From contig NZ_JADPCJ010000010.1 of NCBI RefSeq assembly GCF_015670795.1, positions 1 through 64,000 of the forward strand: a stretch of 64,000 bases of DNA. The letters run 5' to 3'. The first letter of the stretch is position 1. Each line of letters starts with the position of its first letter. The translations under genes were made by a program, and so were the position numbers. Positions 43,601 through 52,721 of this stretch are shown here, in pieces. The notes under the pieces are model-generated. The model was not told where the DNA came from, ran no database searches, and worked only from the letters and a program-made list of their open reading frames with translations. This DNA is from Collinsella aerofaciens. GTDB taxonomy: Bacteria; Actinomycetota; Coriobacteriia; Coriobacteriales; Coriobacteriaceae.

Positions 43601-44453
43601 ACATGATGACGTCCTGCACGGGCGCGTCCTCGCGGCGCAGGTAGTGGAAGTCGTTGGTGGCGATGACCTTGACGCCCACCTGCTTGGCGATGTCGATGAG
43701 CGTGCGGTCCATCTGCTCGTCGGTCAGGCCGTTGTCGGTGGTGATGCCGTGTTCCTGGATCTCGATGTAGAAGTCGCCGGGCTCGAAGGTGTCACGGAAG
43801 GTCTCGGCCCACTTGATGGCGCCCTCCATGTCACCGCGGTCGATGTACTTGGGGATGATGCCCGCGATGCAGGCGCTCGTGCAGATCATGCCCTTGGCGT
43901 GGCGGCGCAGGTTGTCGAGCGTCACGCGCGGCTTGTAGTAAAAGCCCTGCACGGCGGCCTCGGAAACCGTCTGCATCAGGTTGACGTAGCCCTCCTGGTC
44001 CTTGGCCAGAAGGATCATGTGGTAGAGCTCGGGCTTGTGGTCGCGAGCAAGGGTCTCGTCCGGCGTAAAGTAGACCTCGCAGCCAAAGATGGGCTTGATG
44101 ACCAGGGGCGGCTTGAGCTCGTCGATGTTGCCCTTCTCGTCCCACATGGCCATGTCCTTCACATACTGGGCATGCTCGCGCGGGTTTTCCTCGGGATCGG
44201 GCTCCACCAGCTCGTCGCGGCGGTCCTTTTCCAGGAAGGCCTTGTCGTGGCTCCAGGTTTTGTACTCGGGCGTGTTGTGGTTGACGGCGTCGCAGGCCAG
44301 CGCCAGGTCGGGCACGCCATACATGTAGCCGTGGTCGGTAATGGCCACGGCGGGCATGCCCAGCTCAACGGCACGGTTGACCATATCCTGGATACGGGTT
44401 GCGCCGTCGAGCATGGAAAAGACAGTGTGGTTGTGCAGATGGACGAATGCCAT
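40650..44453 (-). CDS. dnaE: DNA polymerase III alpha subunit DnaE
   Basis: Main replicative polymerase catalytic subunit. The 1267-residue protein has an N-terminal PHP domain (FVHLHNHTVFSMLDGA), the catalytic PDIDMDFDDERR with its Asp pair, GPGRGSAAGAIVAYA, YQEQVM, a helix-hairpin-helix and a C-terminal OB fold (ALWWAGMVSSVSKRVTKNGDPMG). The normal bacterial arrangement is DnaE1-type, without a PolC exonuclease insert. A possible -10, TAAAAT, lies upstream. The SNF2 helicase gene follows. The 4-kb plus-strand frame opposite is a shadow. Confidence 0.98.
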   Translation of the reverse strand: MAFVHLHNHTVFSMLDGATRIQDMVNRAVELGMPAVAITDHGYMYGVPDLALACDAVNHNTPEYKTWSHDKAFLEKDRRDELVEPDPEENPREHAQYVKDMAMWDEKGNIDELKPPLVIKPIFGCEVYFTPDETLARDHKPELYHMILLAKDQEGYVNLMQTVSEAAVQGFYYKPRVTLDNLRRHAKGMICTSACIAGIIPKYIDRGDMEGAIKWAETFRDTFEPGDFYIEIQEHGITTDNGLTDEQMDRTLIDIAKQVGVKVIATNDFHYLRREDAPVQDVIMCIGMNAKVDDPNRMRMTGSEFYMKTEEEMRAMFPYCPEACDNTLEIADKCYVELDWDSIILPRFPLLDPGETHESQFRRECEKGLRQHYGDDWATREIGGVNIKERFEYEYKVICDKGFAAYFLIVAEYVQWAKDNGIGVGPGRGSAAGAIVAYAMNITAFDPLENGLMFERFLSPQRTEMPDIDMDFDDERRLEVVEHVRQLYGPEKVTHVITYSTIKAKQAINDAARVLDYPVYMGQRLSKMVSSDPKVKLKQVLEKQPGKEDLFNPDFAEAYKKDDDARRIIDTALSIEGLTRGEGVHACAVLICRDPVNEHVPTKLDTKGGVEITQYEGHTVADMGLLKMDFLGLRTLTVISKAKANIKKNFGIDIKEEEIPFDDPEIFKLMGSGHTAGVFQVESAGMTATIKNMKPTEYKHVVALIALYRPGPLGAGMVSSYINRMNGKEPAVSYDDRLDDILGETYGTMVYQEQVMLISVEMCGFSKGESDSRIRKPVAKKKIKLLTSTVLHWEDGSDETTYDHWMNGAIKNNYTREVAQKIWDDVLEFASYAFNKSHSAGYAILVMQTAWLKAHYPHEYMAAVLTSYTGKTDKIVHYVSACRHDGIPVLSPDVNESGTEFTATKEGVRFGLAGIRGVGTGVAQAIIAEREAGGPFKTLHDFVERVDSSQANRRVIESLIKAGAFDSTGYPRRQMMHFVDKNNPENIIDAAVKRQKDRASGQTSFFDMFGDVEGSGFEVSVPDPDGQEWDRHLKLSQEKEVLGIYVSDHPLRPFEYALAKARDFSFSQIDTGYEVQNPTGGTINQEIPEGKALWWAGMVSSVSKRVTKNGDPMGIVQLEDMEGEATVVVFPKTYKEAEGYLYGEVDPETGAQLSDAFVRIKGKLERSDRGDQIIAQEIVPLELSEEKNKPKVFEVMVPNSRFSQGNMARLATVLTTNPGGDRVEIFIEQVDGRVLRAEVPAKVNARSIPLLAEAKAIVGNQGRVTVI

Positions 44454-44595
44454 GTGATGAGCTCCGATGCGGGTTCGTGTTCTGACTGAACGATTTTACC
44501 CCACGGCACGGACAGCACCCGAACCTAGCCAAACCAACACGGGTTTTAGCGATCAGAACGATCAGGCAGCACTACCCACCCCTCCCCTCTCTCAG

Positions 44596-44658
44596 TTGCG
44601 GTGAAATACGGACTGATTGGCGGATTTTCTGGCCAAAACAGTCCGTATTCCACCGCAA
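44596..44658. repeat. Palindromic repeat, copy 1
   Basis: TTGCGGTGAAATACGGACTG (44596-44615) and its complement (44639-44658, one mismatch) flank a 23-base loop, just past the addA stop. The same element with G in place of C at the seventh base of the core recurs at 55643-55705. Confidence 0.85.
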
Positions 44659-44670
44659 GTTATCTGAGGG

Positions 44671-47600
44671 CTAGAGATTGTAGGTGACTACTTGAGGTTC
44701 GGCGGGTTCGACGAAGATGGCTGGATTCGCCTGCTCCACGCGAACGAACTTGACCGTCACCGTCTCAAAGCCCGCCTTGTGCAACACGTCGGCGTAGACG
44801 CGCGCCTGCAGGGCGTGCTTCTCGAGCAGCTGGTCCGGCGTCTCATCCGACGTGCCACCCGTCTTGTAATCGATGACCAGTGCGCGTGACGGATCGGCCG
44901 GGTCGGTCGCCAAAGCGTCGATGGCGCCTTCGGCATATGCACCGTAGCGGGCGATGTCCTCGTCCTCGCAGCCCAGCGAGAAGAACGGCACTTCGGCACG
45001 AACGCACGGCCACGCGAGCAGGTCGGCACGAACAGCCGACTCGAGCCAGCGGTCCAGGGCAACGTCGAAGCGTTCGCGCTGCTCCGGCGTCAGGCGCCAC
45101 AGGCGCGCCAGCGCATCGGCACGCTCAGCGGGCAGTGCATCGGAACCCATCTCGATCAGCCACTGGCAGGCGGCATGGAACGCCGAGCCCAGCGCCATAG
45201 GGTTGCCGGCGGGCTCAACAGCGGCCACGTCTGCATCCGTCATCTCGGAACCATCCGACTCCGCATCATCACCGGACTCGTCCATGGGCACACGCGCCTC
45301 GGCGGCACGGTCTTCTGTCTCGGCATGGAGCGCCGCGGCGATTGACGAGTAGCTATACGAGTCACGCACCGGAAACGGACAGATGCCCATGCGCACGCCC
45401 ACTGCCCGGGGATACACAAGCTCAAACGAATCGGGCTTGGGGTCGGCAGGACCGGGGACGATTGTACTGGCCGAATCGTCGGCAGCATCTGTATCGGCAT
45501 CGCCACGAACAAGCCTGCCTTCGGCATCCAACGAAGCGTTGGCCTCAAACGCCTGCTCGCCAAAGGTAAAGCCCGCGAGCGAAATGAGCTCGTAGTCGCC
45601 CGGTTTGGAGTTGTCGAACACCAAACGGTCGCTATCGAGCTGCGGCATGTCCAGACTGTCGGTCGGCAGGATGCGGCGCAGCACGTCGTAGGTCAGATCC
45701 GTCTCGACATCGAAGGTCGGCGCACACAGCTTGCCACGGCTCACGCCGGTATCCATCGCCAAGATCACCAGCTCGCGCGCACGCGTCATGGCGACATAGA
45801 GCAGACGAGCCCGCTCCTCGAGCGAAAGCTGCAGGTCGTCGTTGCGCAGGCGAACGAATGCCTCGGCGGGAGAACCCGTCGCGCAGACATCCTCCATGAG
45901 CTCCGGCGGCAACCACAGCGACGTGCCCTTGCCCTTAAACGCATGCTCAAACTGCTTTTTGACGTCGTCGCCCTTCACAAAGGTACCGTCGGCGAGCTTA
46001 ACGCCGTCGAAGCGTGCCGGCAGTGCCACGACCTGTGCTCCGCCCTCGACGCGGCCCATCTGTGCCGCACCCGAGGACTTACGCACGCCAAAGCACTCGG
46101 CAACCGCCACGACCGGATATTCCAGACCCTTGGAGGCATGCACCGTCATGATGCGCACCGCGCCGTCGCCTTCCTCGTTGAGGGCACCCGGGGCTTCCTT
46201 GCCCGCCAAGAAGCGGTCGAAGGCCAGCGCGATGGAACGCGGCGAGTTGCCGAACTCGGCCTCAGCCTCAGCCACGGCGTCGAGCGCCTTGAGCACGTTG
46301 GCGGCAATGGCCTTGCCCTCGGGACCGCGCTGTCCCAGACGCACAAACCAGCCGGAGGCGTTGACCACGTCGCGCGCGATGGCGGCGAACGAATCGCGGC
46401 CCACGCGACGAAGCGCATACCGCAGCACCTCGCGGGCGCGCGTCACAAGCGGCAAGTCTTGCAAACCCGGCACGTCGAAATCGCTCATGATGCCCATGTC
46501 GATATTCCGGCGCGAGGTCTCCCCTGTCTCGCTATCGAGCTTGGTCGCCAGCGCCAGGAACTCCTGGGCACCGAGCGCAAACATCGGCGAGGCGAGCAGT
46601 GGCATAAGGCCCTGCGCCGTATCGGCCGGATTGGCGAGCGCGCAGACCAGGGCACGCACCGTCTGCACCTCGGCTGCCTGGGCAAAGACCGAGCCGCCTG
46701 CGATCACGCAGTCGAGCCCCTGATCGCGGAAGGCCTGGGCGTAGACGTCGGCGTTGGTCATGCGGCCCAGTAGCAGTACCATGCCGCCCTGGGGCTGGCC
46801 GGCATCGGCAAGCGCGCGGAATCGCTCGGCGATCGCGCGGGCCTTGGCCTGCGTGCGTTCCTGCGTACTGCCGCCGGCAACAAAGAGGGCCTGGCGACGC
46901 GAAGCGTCTGCCACCAGCGTGTCCTTGCGGCCGTCGCTCGCCTCAAGATCCAAAAAGCCCTGCATCAGGCCGCCGTCATCGCCGTCGAAGACGCGTGCCA
47001 CGTAACGCAGCACCTCGTCATGGCTGCGGAAGTTGCGCACGAGTTTGACGAGCTCGCCGGCAGGGGCATCGGCCACGGCAGTCGCCTCGGGCGCGGCAGA
47101 CGAGCCCACCTTGCGCTCCTGACGACGGAACACCTCGACCTCGGCGCCACGGAAGCGGTAGATCGACTGCTGCGCATCGCCCACGGTGCACAACGCGCGC
47201 TCCCCCGCGCCCGTCAGATAGCGAATCAAATCGACCTGCATCTGGTCGGTGTCCTGGAACTCGTCGATCATGACCATCTTAAAGCGGCCCTCGTACGCAG
47301 CACGGATGGCAGGGTAATCGCGCAGGGCCTCGTAGGCCATACGCAGCAGGTCGTTATTATCGAGGGCGGACTGGGCAGCCTTCAATGCGCGATACTCGGC
47401 CTCGACGGAACGGGCCAGACCCACCAGCGCATCGAGCGCCGGGCCACCGCAGGCAAGCACGATATTGATAAACGCATCGGCGGCCTCGGCCTTGAGCAGC
47501 TCGACCTGCTCCTTGGGGAATGCCTTGCTCGCGCGCGGCATGGTGCACGACATCATGAGTCGCGCCGCATCGACCATGGTCTTGCCGCTCGCCTCGAACG

Positions 47601-48303
47601 CGTCGATGGCATCGAGCGCCACCTGCGCCTTCTCGGTCGCGGCCTTGCTTGCGCCCAGCGCCGCGCGATAGGCATCGGCGAGTGCAGAGGTATCGGCCTG
47701 GCCGCGCGCCACGCGCACGTCGTCCATACCGCCCGGCAACTGACTCGACAGCTCCAGCAGGTCGCGCACCAGACCCTTGATGGTCGTACCGGCGCCAAAG
47801 GAACCGCCCTCGCCCGCCATGGGATACCAGGCGTAGAGGGCCTTGAGCGATGCCGCGAGCTCGGGGGCGGCATCGGGCGCCGTTGCGCGACCCAGCACAT
47901 GCTCGACAGCCTGATCCATGAGCTCGTCGGTATCGGTGAGCACTGTGAACTCGGGATCGATGCCCAGCTCCAGCGCGTGCGCGCGCAGGATACGCGAGCA
48001 CATGCCGTGAATGGTCGAGATCCACGCGTCGTCGACGGTCAGTGCTTCCTCGTCCATGCCCTCGTCGATGAGCGCGCGGCGCACGCGGTCACGAATCTCG
48101 GCCGCGGCATCTTTGGTAAAGGTAATAGCGAGCACCTGGTCCAGATGCTCAACGAACGGACCGGATTCGGGAGAGAGTGCGTAGACGATGCGGCGCGTGA
48201 GGGTAAAGGTCTTGCCCGAACCGGCGCCCGCCGAGACAAACAGCGGACGGTCGAGCGTTTTGACGATCTGCAGCTGTTGCGGCATCAAAGTCGAAAGATC
48301 CAT
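44671..48303 (-). CDS. addA: AddA-type helicase-nuclease subunit
   Basis: UvrD-family helicase with a RecB-type nuclease, working with AddB to resect double-strand breaks. The 1210-residue protein has Walker A SAGAGSGKTFTLTRR (Lys 31), ITFTKDAAAEIRDRVR, motif II MIDEFQDTD, QSIYRFRGA, RIMTVHASKGLEYPVV and YVAMTRARELVILA. The C-terminus has AEGAIDALA...RALVIDYKTGG, the PD-(D/E)xK nuclease core. The ATG at 48303 follows the addB stop by one base, so translation is coupled. Confidence 0.93.
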   Translation of the reverse strand: MDLSTLMPQQLQIVKTLDRPLFVSAGAGSGKTFTLTRRIVYALSPESGPFVEHLDQVLAITFTKDAAAEIRDRVRRALIDEGMDEEALTVDDAWISTIHGMCSRILRAHALELGIDPEFTVLTDTDELMDQAVEHVLGRATAPDAAPELAASLKALYAWYPMAGEGGSFGAGTTIKGLVRDLLELSSQLPGGMDDVRVARGQADTSALADAYRAALGASKAATEKAQVALDAIDAFEASGKTMVDAARLMMSCTMPRASKAFPKEQVELLKAEAADAFINIVLACGGPALDALVGLARSVEAEYRALKAAQSALDNNDLLRMAYEALRDYPAIRAAYEGRFKMVMIDEFQDTDQMQVDLIRYLTGAGERALCTVGDAQQSIYRFRGAEVEVFRRQERKVGSSAAPEATAVADAPAGELVKLVRNFRSHDEVLRYVARVFDGDDGGLMQGFLDLEASDGRKDTLVADASRRQALFVAGGSTQERTQAKARAIAERFRALADAGQPQGGMVLLLGRMTNADVYAQAFRDQGLDCVIAGGSVFAQAAEVQTVRALVCALANPADTAQGLMPLLASPMFALGAQEFLALATKLDSETGETSRRNIDMGIMSDFDVPGLQDLPLVTRAREVLRYALRRVGRDSFAAIARDVVNASGWFVRLGQRGPEGKAIAANVLKALDAVAEAEAEFGNSPRSIALAFDRFLAGKEAPGALNEEGDGAVRIMTVHASKGLEYPVVAVAECFGVRKSSGAAQMGRVEGGAQVVALPARFDGVKLADGTFVKGDDVKKQFEHAFKGKGTSLWLPPELMEDVCATGSPAEAFVRLRNDDLQLSLEERARLLYVAMTRARELVILAMDTGVSRGKLCAPTFDVETDLTYDVLRRILPTDSLDMPQLDSDRLVFDNSKPGDYELISLAGFTFGEQAFEANASLDAEGRLVRGDADTDAADDSASTIVPGPADPKPDSFELVYPRAVGVRMGICPFPVRDSYSYSSIAAALHAETEDRAAEARVPMDESGDDAESDGSEMTDADVAAVEPAGNPMALGSAFHAACQWLIEMGSDALPAERADALARLWRLTPEQRERFDVALDRWLESAVRADLLAWPCVRAEVPFFSLGCEDEDIARYGAYAEGAIDALATDPADPSRALVIDYKTGGTSDETPDQLLEKHALQARVYADVLHKAGFETVTVKFVRVEQANPAIFVEPAEPQVVTYNL

Positions 48304-48306
48304 GGT

Positions 48307-51300
48307 CTACACGTCCCTCCTTACAAACGTTCCTTCGTGGTTATACGAGCAGCGCGCATGCGCGGCCTGAGCCGACGTCGGGTCGACGGCGGCAACGTTG
48401 CCCGCCTCGAGCTCGCGCAGACGCTCGGCGATGCCGGTCTCCACGCGATCGAGCAGGGCGTCGAAGTCCATGCTGCCACCCTCGCCGGGGAAACCTTTCT
48501 TAAGGCCCGGGATGCGACCGTCACCACGCTCCTCCTCGAGCAGCTCGGCACTCGCTGCGCCTCGCAACGCCGGTTTGCCGCCCTTGGTCGAAAAGTAGAG
48601 CGCCGCGCGGGTGTCCAAATCCAGCGCTCGGCGCATGGCCTGGGCGTAGATGAGCGTCTGGGTATGTGGTGGCAACCAGCGCGGATCGTCGATGGGCGCC
48701 GTGCCCGATTCCTCGTCACGCACCGTGGGGTCGGCGAGCTTAAACTCCTCAACGCCCGTGCGATGCTTGTAGTCGATCACCACGGCACGATTCTCGGCGT
48801 CCACGTCCACGCGGTCGATGCGCCCGCCAAGCGGCCAACCGGCATACTCGACCTTGAGCTCGTTGAAGGCGAACTCCAGGTAGCGCGGGGCAAAGGGGGC
48901 AAGTGCCTCGGACTCGTAGGCAAGCACACCCTCCAGCTGCGGCAAGATCTCGGCCACCTGGCGTTCCTCCACCGCAGAGAGCGGCACCAGCGGGCCCTCC
49001 GTGCCGCGCTTGCCGGCGTGCTCGGCCAACGTCTCGTCAAAGACCTCGTGCAGCAGCTCCTGTGCACGCGGCAGATTCTCGGGCGTCACGCGCTCCATGC
49101 CCTCTTGGGGCAGACGGGCATGCAGATGCTCCAGCACGTCGTGGACAAAGTTGCCCTTCTCCATGTTGCCAAAGCCCGCGTCGATCGACTGGGGCTTGAC
49201 GCGATACGACACGAACCAGCACAGTGGGCAGGTAGAATAGGCCTCGATCTGCGAGGCGGACGTCAGACGCGGCACGAGCGGCGCGTCCTCACCCTCGCCA
49301 TCGCGACGGCGCAGGACCAAATACGGCACGGCCTCGGCACTCAGATGCTGAGGGGCTTCACAGGTCACGCGCTCGCGCTTGAGGCCTTCACCTGCCGCGG
49401 GATCAAAGTCGGCGATGATATCGCCCTCGCCCACGCACGTGGGCTTGGCAGCGCCAGCGGCCTCGGCATGTGCCCGCAGCTCGGTCCATACGGCTGCCGG
49501 GTAGCACTCGCGCGCCTGGCGATCGTGTGTCACGCGGGCAAGCGCGACCGGACCGCTCGCCGCCTGCATCGCACGGCCAAAGCGCACGCGCAACAGGGCG
49601 GCGGGCTCCAAAGACACGCCGTCGCGGCGCAGCTCGGCCGTCAATGTGGCAAGCGGGCCCTCTTCGTGCGAAAGCGGATAGCTGTCCAGGTCGACATCGG
49701 CAAACAGCACGGCATCGTAGCCGCCAGGACGCAAAACCGACGCATCGGCAAGCGACACGAAGCGCACTTGCGCCCGTGGCGTGCGATCGACCTCGTAGGT
49801 CTCGTAATCGTAAGCGGTGCTGCGCTTGTCCACCTTAGTTCGAACGCCGTCGAGAACCGGCACGGTCGCGGCCTGCGACACGTCGAGCGCGCGAGCATCG
49901 TTCATAAGGATGTCGATGGCATGGCGCAGCAAAGCCGTCTCTGCCTGACGACGGGCCTGGCCGTCAAGACCGCCTAGAGCGCGATCGGGCAGCGCCTCTG
50001 CAACGGCAAGCATGGCCTTAAGCGCCGTCACGGGCTTGTCACGCCACAGCGCCTGGAACACGTCCGAGACCACACACGGTACGTTCTTAAACCAGTTATC
50101 GTCGCTCGTCGCCTTGTGCGCGCCCCTCACCTGGCCCTGAACGCTCTGCAGCAGGCTCTTGACGCCCGCGGTAGTCTTGCTGCGCGAGAGACGCATATTC
50201 TTATCGAAGGTACGGGCATTGACGGCATCAGCGCCCGAAAGCGGACTGTAGATCCAGTCGGTAAGCTCCGGCGCGGGCCACCACTCAGTCTTGGAAGCGG
50301 TGCCCTCGTCGGCGGCTTTCATACGCTCGATCAGGTTGGCGAGCGCCGTAAACTGCCTGCCCGCGATGGACTGGGAAAACGCCGTGAACTCAGTCGTCTC
50401 GGCCGCAATGTGACGCGCCGCCAAACGGGCGGCGAGCTCGCCGAACAGCTGGGGTGCCCGGGCAGAAACGACGAGCACGCGCACGGGGTCGGCGGGCGTT
50501 GCAGTAGCTTTATCGGCCTTGGACTCCTTGTGCGCTTTCACCAACTTATCGATGGCGTCCGCATAGACATGAGCACGGGCATGGGGGCCGGCGACCTCAA
50601 TAAAGGCAGGCTGAGCGGCGGCCCCGCAAGCGACATCAGACGCGACGGCGTCCTCCCCCAGCGGCGCGATCTCAAACAGCACACCGCGGGCATCAAATGC
50701 CGTGGCAAGCTCCTCGCGCATCGCCGCCTGCTCGCGGGCAAGCAGCACGACGACCTCTCCCCCATTGTTCGCCACGGCAGACAGCAGCTCGAGTAGACCG
50801 TGCGTAAACGACGTGGTACCGCGCACGCATACGGCGCGGGCGCACGCCGGCAGGCTATCGGCCAGGGCACCGGCCATAATGTCGGCTGCCTCGCAGGGCT
50901 CGACCATATCTCGACGGTCCAAACCGCCCGCGTAGGCACGCAAAAGCTCAAACACACGAGCCTCGGCATCGCTTTTTGGCTCAGGCTGGCAATTGTTGCC
51001 ACCGCATCGCTCGGCCGTCGTCCCCGCCACACCCGGCAGCACATCGCGGGCCATGCGCGCGAGCATGCGCACCGTGCCCTGGCTACGCGAAAGCGGCTGC
51101 AGGTCGGCATCGTCGCGGCGGGCAATCATATCCGAAAACAGCATCTGACGTTGCAGGTTGTCGACGAAACCGCGCCCGTCGCCCAAAAGCTCCCAAAGCG
51201 AGCGAAGCCACGATGCGGGTGTCTTGTAGTCGATACCCAGCGAAATGCCGGCTTCCGCCGCATCATGACGGCACAGATCGAGCTCGGCAAACGTTGGTGC

Positions 51301-51405
51301 CAGCAACACGGCACGCCCGTGACGGGCAATAAGGTCGGCAAGCAGCGCCGACTCGGCATCGCTCAAATCCGTGCCGGCATTGGTGGTATAGATTCGAACA
51401 GGCAT
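48307..51405 (-). CDS. addB: AddB-like PD-(D/E)XK nuclease protein
   Basis: Partner of AddA. The 1032-residue protein has an AddB-like overall plan and a C-terminal nuclease domain: SQIEAYSTCPLCWF, GNFVHDVLEHLH, LGGRIDRVDVD and VVIDYKHRTG. Two AddB hallmarks are weak. No Walker A is visible at the N-terminus (TTNAGTDLSDAE), and the iron-sulfur ligands are reduced: a Cys pair in STCPLC and a single Cys in ARCSYNHEG where a CxxC...C set is usual. So it may lack the cluster or use other ligands. Convention of naming (AddB or actinobacterial RexB-like) is uncertain. Confidence 0.8.
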   Translation of the reverse strand: MPVRIYTTNAGTDLSDAESALLADLIARHGRAVLLAPTFAELDLCRHDAAEAGISLGIDYKTPASWLRSLWELLGDGRGFVDNLQRQMLFSDMIARRDDADLQPLSRSQGTVRMLARMARDVLPGVAGTTAERCGGNNCQPEPKSDAEARVFELLRAYAGGLDRRDMVEPCEAADIMAGALADSLPACARAVCVRGTTSFTHGLLELLSAVANNGGEVVVLLAREQAAMREELATAFDARGVLFEIAPLGEDAVASDVACGAAAQPAFIEVAGPHARAHVYADAIDKLVKAHKESKADKATATPADPVRVLVVSARAPQLFGELAARLAARHIAAETTEFTAFSQSIAGRQFTALANLIERMKAADEGTASKTEWWPAPELTDWIYSPLSGADAVNARTFDKNMRLSRSKTTAGVKSLLQSVQGQVRGAHKATSDDNWFKNVPCVVSDVFQALWRDKPVTALKAMLAVAEALPDRALGGLDGQARRQAETALLRHAIDILMNDARALDVSQAATVPVLDGVRTKVDKRSTAYDYETYEVDRTPRAQVRFVSLADASVLRPGGYDAVLFADVDLDSYPLSHEEGPLATLTAELRRDGVSLEPAALLRVRFGRAMQAASGPVALARVTHDRQARECYPAAVWTELRAHAEAAGAAKPTCVGEGDIIADFDPAAGEGLKRERVTCEAPQHLSAEAVPYLVLRRRDGEGEDAPLVPRLTSASQIEAYSTCPLCWFVSYRVKPQSIDAGFGNMEKGNFVHDVLEHLHARLPQEGMERVTPENLPRAQELLHEVFDETLAEHAGKRGTEGPLVPLSAVEERQVAEILPQLEGVLAYESEALAPFAPRYLEFAFNELKVEYAGWPLGGRIDRVDVDAENRAVVIDYKHRTGVEEFKLADPTVRDEESGTAPIDDPRWLPPHTQTLIYAQAMRRALDLDTRAALYFSTKGGKPALRGAASAELLEEERGDGRIPGLKKGFPGEGGSMDFDALLDRVETGIAERLRELEAGNVAAVDPTSAQAAHARCSYNHEGTFVRRDV

Positions 51406-51535
51406 GGTCCTCCGCTCAAACCGTTCGCAATAATCAATGCATCCATCCTACCCGCCCAAGCGGACACATTGCCACCGCAGTTCCATCTTTTGGTACAAAG
51501 CAACCTGAACCCAACGCACCAGCCGATTGCAGGCA

Positions 51536-51563
51536 TATAAAAACCGCCCCCGGAGGGACGGTT
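51536..51563 (-). terminator. Terminator after yerC
   Basis: On the minus strand AACCGTCCC pairs with GGGGCGGTT (one mismatch) around TCCG, followed by TTTAT. It lies 27 bases past the stop. Confidence 0.85.
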
Positions 51564-51589
51564 CTTCGTAATTCAATGTTGTCGCTGGC

Positions 51590-51889
51590 CTACTCGCCAT
51601 CCTCCAACTTAATGAGGATCTTGCGGTAGCCACCGTACTCGCCGTTCAGCGCCTTTGAAACGCGGCTCACCGTGGTGGACGAAGCGCCGGTACGGGCCTG
51701 AACCTCAACATAAGGCTCGCCCTCGTCCAAATAGCGCGCAACCTGCAAACGCTGAGAAAGGTCGCAAATCTCGCGCGGCGTGCAGATATCGGTCAAAAAC
51801 GCTTGGATATCCTTCTCGTCGTCCAAAAGGCTAAATGCGTGGACCAGCTGCTTGACATCAGGCTTGTCAAACATGTTCTCGATATTCAT
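51590..51889 (-). CDS. YerC/YecD family TrpR-related protein
   Basis: A 99-residue helix-turn-helix protein related to the TrpR repressor. The DNA-binding part reads ICTPREICDLSQRLQVARYLDEGEPYVEVQARTGASSTTVSRVSKAL, the family signature of YerC/YecD. Its target and ligand are unknown; some relatives sit near tryptophan or purine genes. GGTGATCG precedes the ATG. It is transcribed alone and ends in a terminator. Confidence 0.88.
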   Translation of the reverse strand: MNIENMFDKPDVKQLVHAFSLLDDEKDIQAFLTDICTPREICDLSQRLQVARYLDEGEPYVEVQARTGASSTTVSRVSKALNGEYGGYRKILIKLEDGE

Positions 51890-52213
51890 CGATCACCGCC
51901 AAACCCGCCAAAAGGCATCGAAGTTGATACTGACATCGGGCATCGTTCACCCGTTCTATGCAATAGGGCAACGCCTGTGGCTTTTGCCCGTAGCAGTGTA
52001 GCACACCACCAAACTAAAGCGACAAGACTCTCTGCCAGCGGCGCGTTTTTCAGGACGAACGCCGTTTAGAAACCATATGCGCACGTAAGCTCCACGAATA
52101 TTTGAGACAATGGGCGCCCAAACACCGCGGCGCGCCCGCGCAACCATCCAGGTCGCCGCCGTAAGCCACTTCACGCGACGCCAGCAATCCCGGCGCAAGA
52201 AAGGATTCACGCC
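51890..52213. other. Divergent intergenic region
   Basis: 324 bases without a gene. GGGCAA (51966-51971) and TTGCCC (51984-51989) form a small hairpin; the minus strand has TACACT just beyond it as a possible yerC -10. On the plus strand GACAAT (52106-52111) is a possible -10 for the holin-like gene, about 100 bases upstream of its start. Neither has a convincing -35. Confidence 0.4.
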
Positions 52214-52579
52214 ATGCGCTTTATGCTTAACTGGCTCTTCACCTCGATCGCCATCGCGATCGCCACGTTCCTCGTCCCCGGTATCCAACCCTTCGGCTTT
52301 GCCGAGACCTGGGTCTGCTTTGCCTTTGTGGGACTGTTCCTGAACATTGTCGATTCGTTCGTCAAACCGTTCCTGACCGTCATCTCACTGCCGCTCACTA
52401 TTATTACGCTTGGTGTTTTTCAGCTCGTAGTCAACAGCTTTATGCTCGAGCTGGCCAGCTACCTGTCGGTCAATCTGCTGGGCGCGGGCATCTCCATCGC
52501 CAGCTTTGGATCGGCCTTTATGGGCAGTATCCTGGTATCCATCACGCGCAGCATCCTCGACAGCATCGCCGAGGACTAA
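52214..52579 (+). CDS. Phage holin superfamily IV-like membrane protein
   Basis: A 121-residue protein of four membrane helices (about 4-24, 30-50, 56-78, 90-112), with the loop NIVDSFVKPFLTVISLPLTIITLGVFQLVVNSFML that defines the PF04020-type (mycobacterial 4-TMS holin) family. No prophage genes are near, so it is probably a chromosomal membrane protein, not a lysis holin. AAAGGA lies eight bases before the ATG. Followed by a strong terminator. Confidence 0.85.
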   Translation: MRFMLNWLFTSIAIAIATFLVPGIQPFGFAETWVCFAFVGLFLNIVDSFVKPFLTVISLPLTIITLGVFQLVVNSFMLELASYLSVNLLGAGISIASFGSAFMGSILVSITRSILDSIAED

Positions 52580-52620
52580 AACGGCCATTCCGGCCGTGCC
52601 CGTCTCAACAGCCCAAAACG

Positions 52621-52657
52621 AAGGCCGCCCATCGCAAAAATGGGCGGCCTTCTTATT
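52621..52657 (+). terminator. Intrinsic terminator after the holin-like gene
   Basis: AAGGCCGCCCAT (52621-52632) and its exact complement (52640-52651) around CGCAAAA, followed by CTTATTT. Confidence 0.93.
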
Positions 52658-52721
52658 TGTCAAGTCTCAAAGGGCGAGAGAATCTACCATTTCTACCCCG
52701 TCCCCAAATGGCAGGTGTGGG

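Noticed and set aside
40419-44489. A 1356-codon open frame on the plus strand opposite dnaE
   Set aside because: It lies exactly antisense to dnaE, its protein is Val/Gly/Leu/His-rich low-complexity sequence with no recognised domain, and it arises from codon bias of the high-GC gene on the other strand.
47020-49977. A 985-codon plus-strand frame opposite addA and addB
   Set aside because: Arg/Gly/His/Ala-rich shadow of the minus-strand genes; spans the addB/addA boundary and has no domain or ribosome site.
52214-52579. Prophage remnant suggested by the holin-like protein
   Set aside because: No integrase, lysin or structural phage genes nearby; the PF04020 family is common on bacterial chromosomes.
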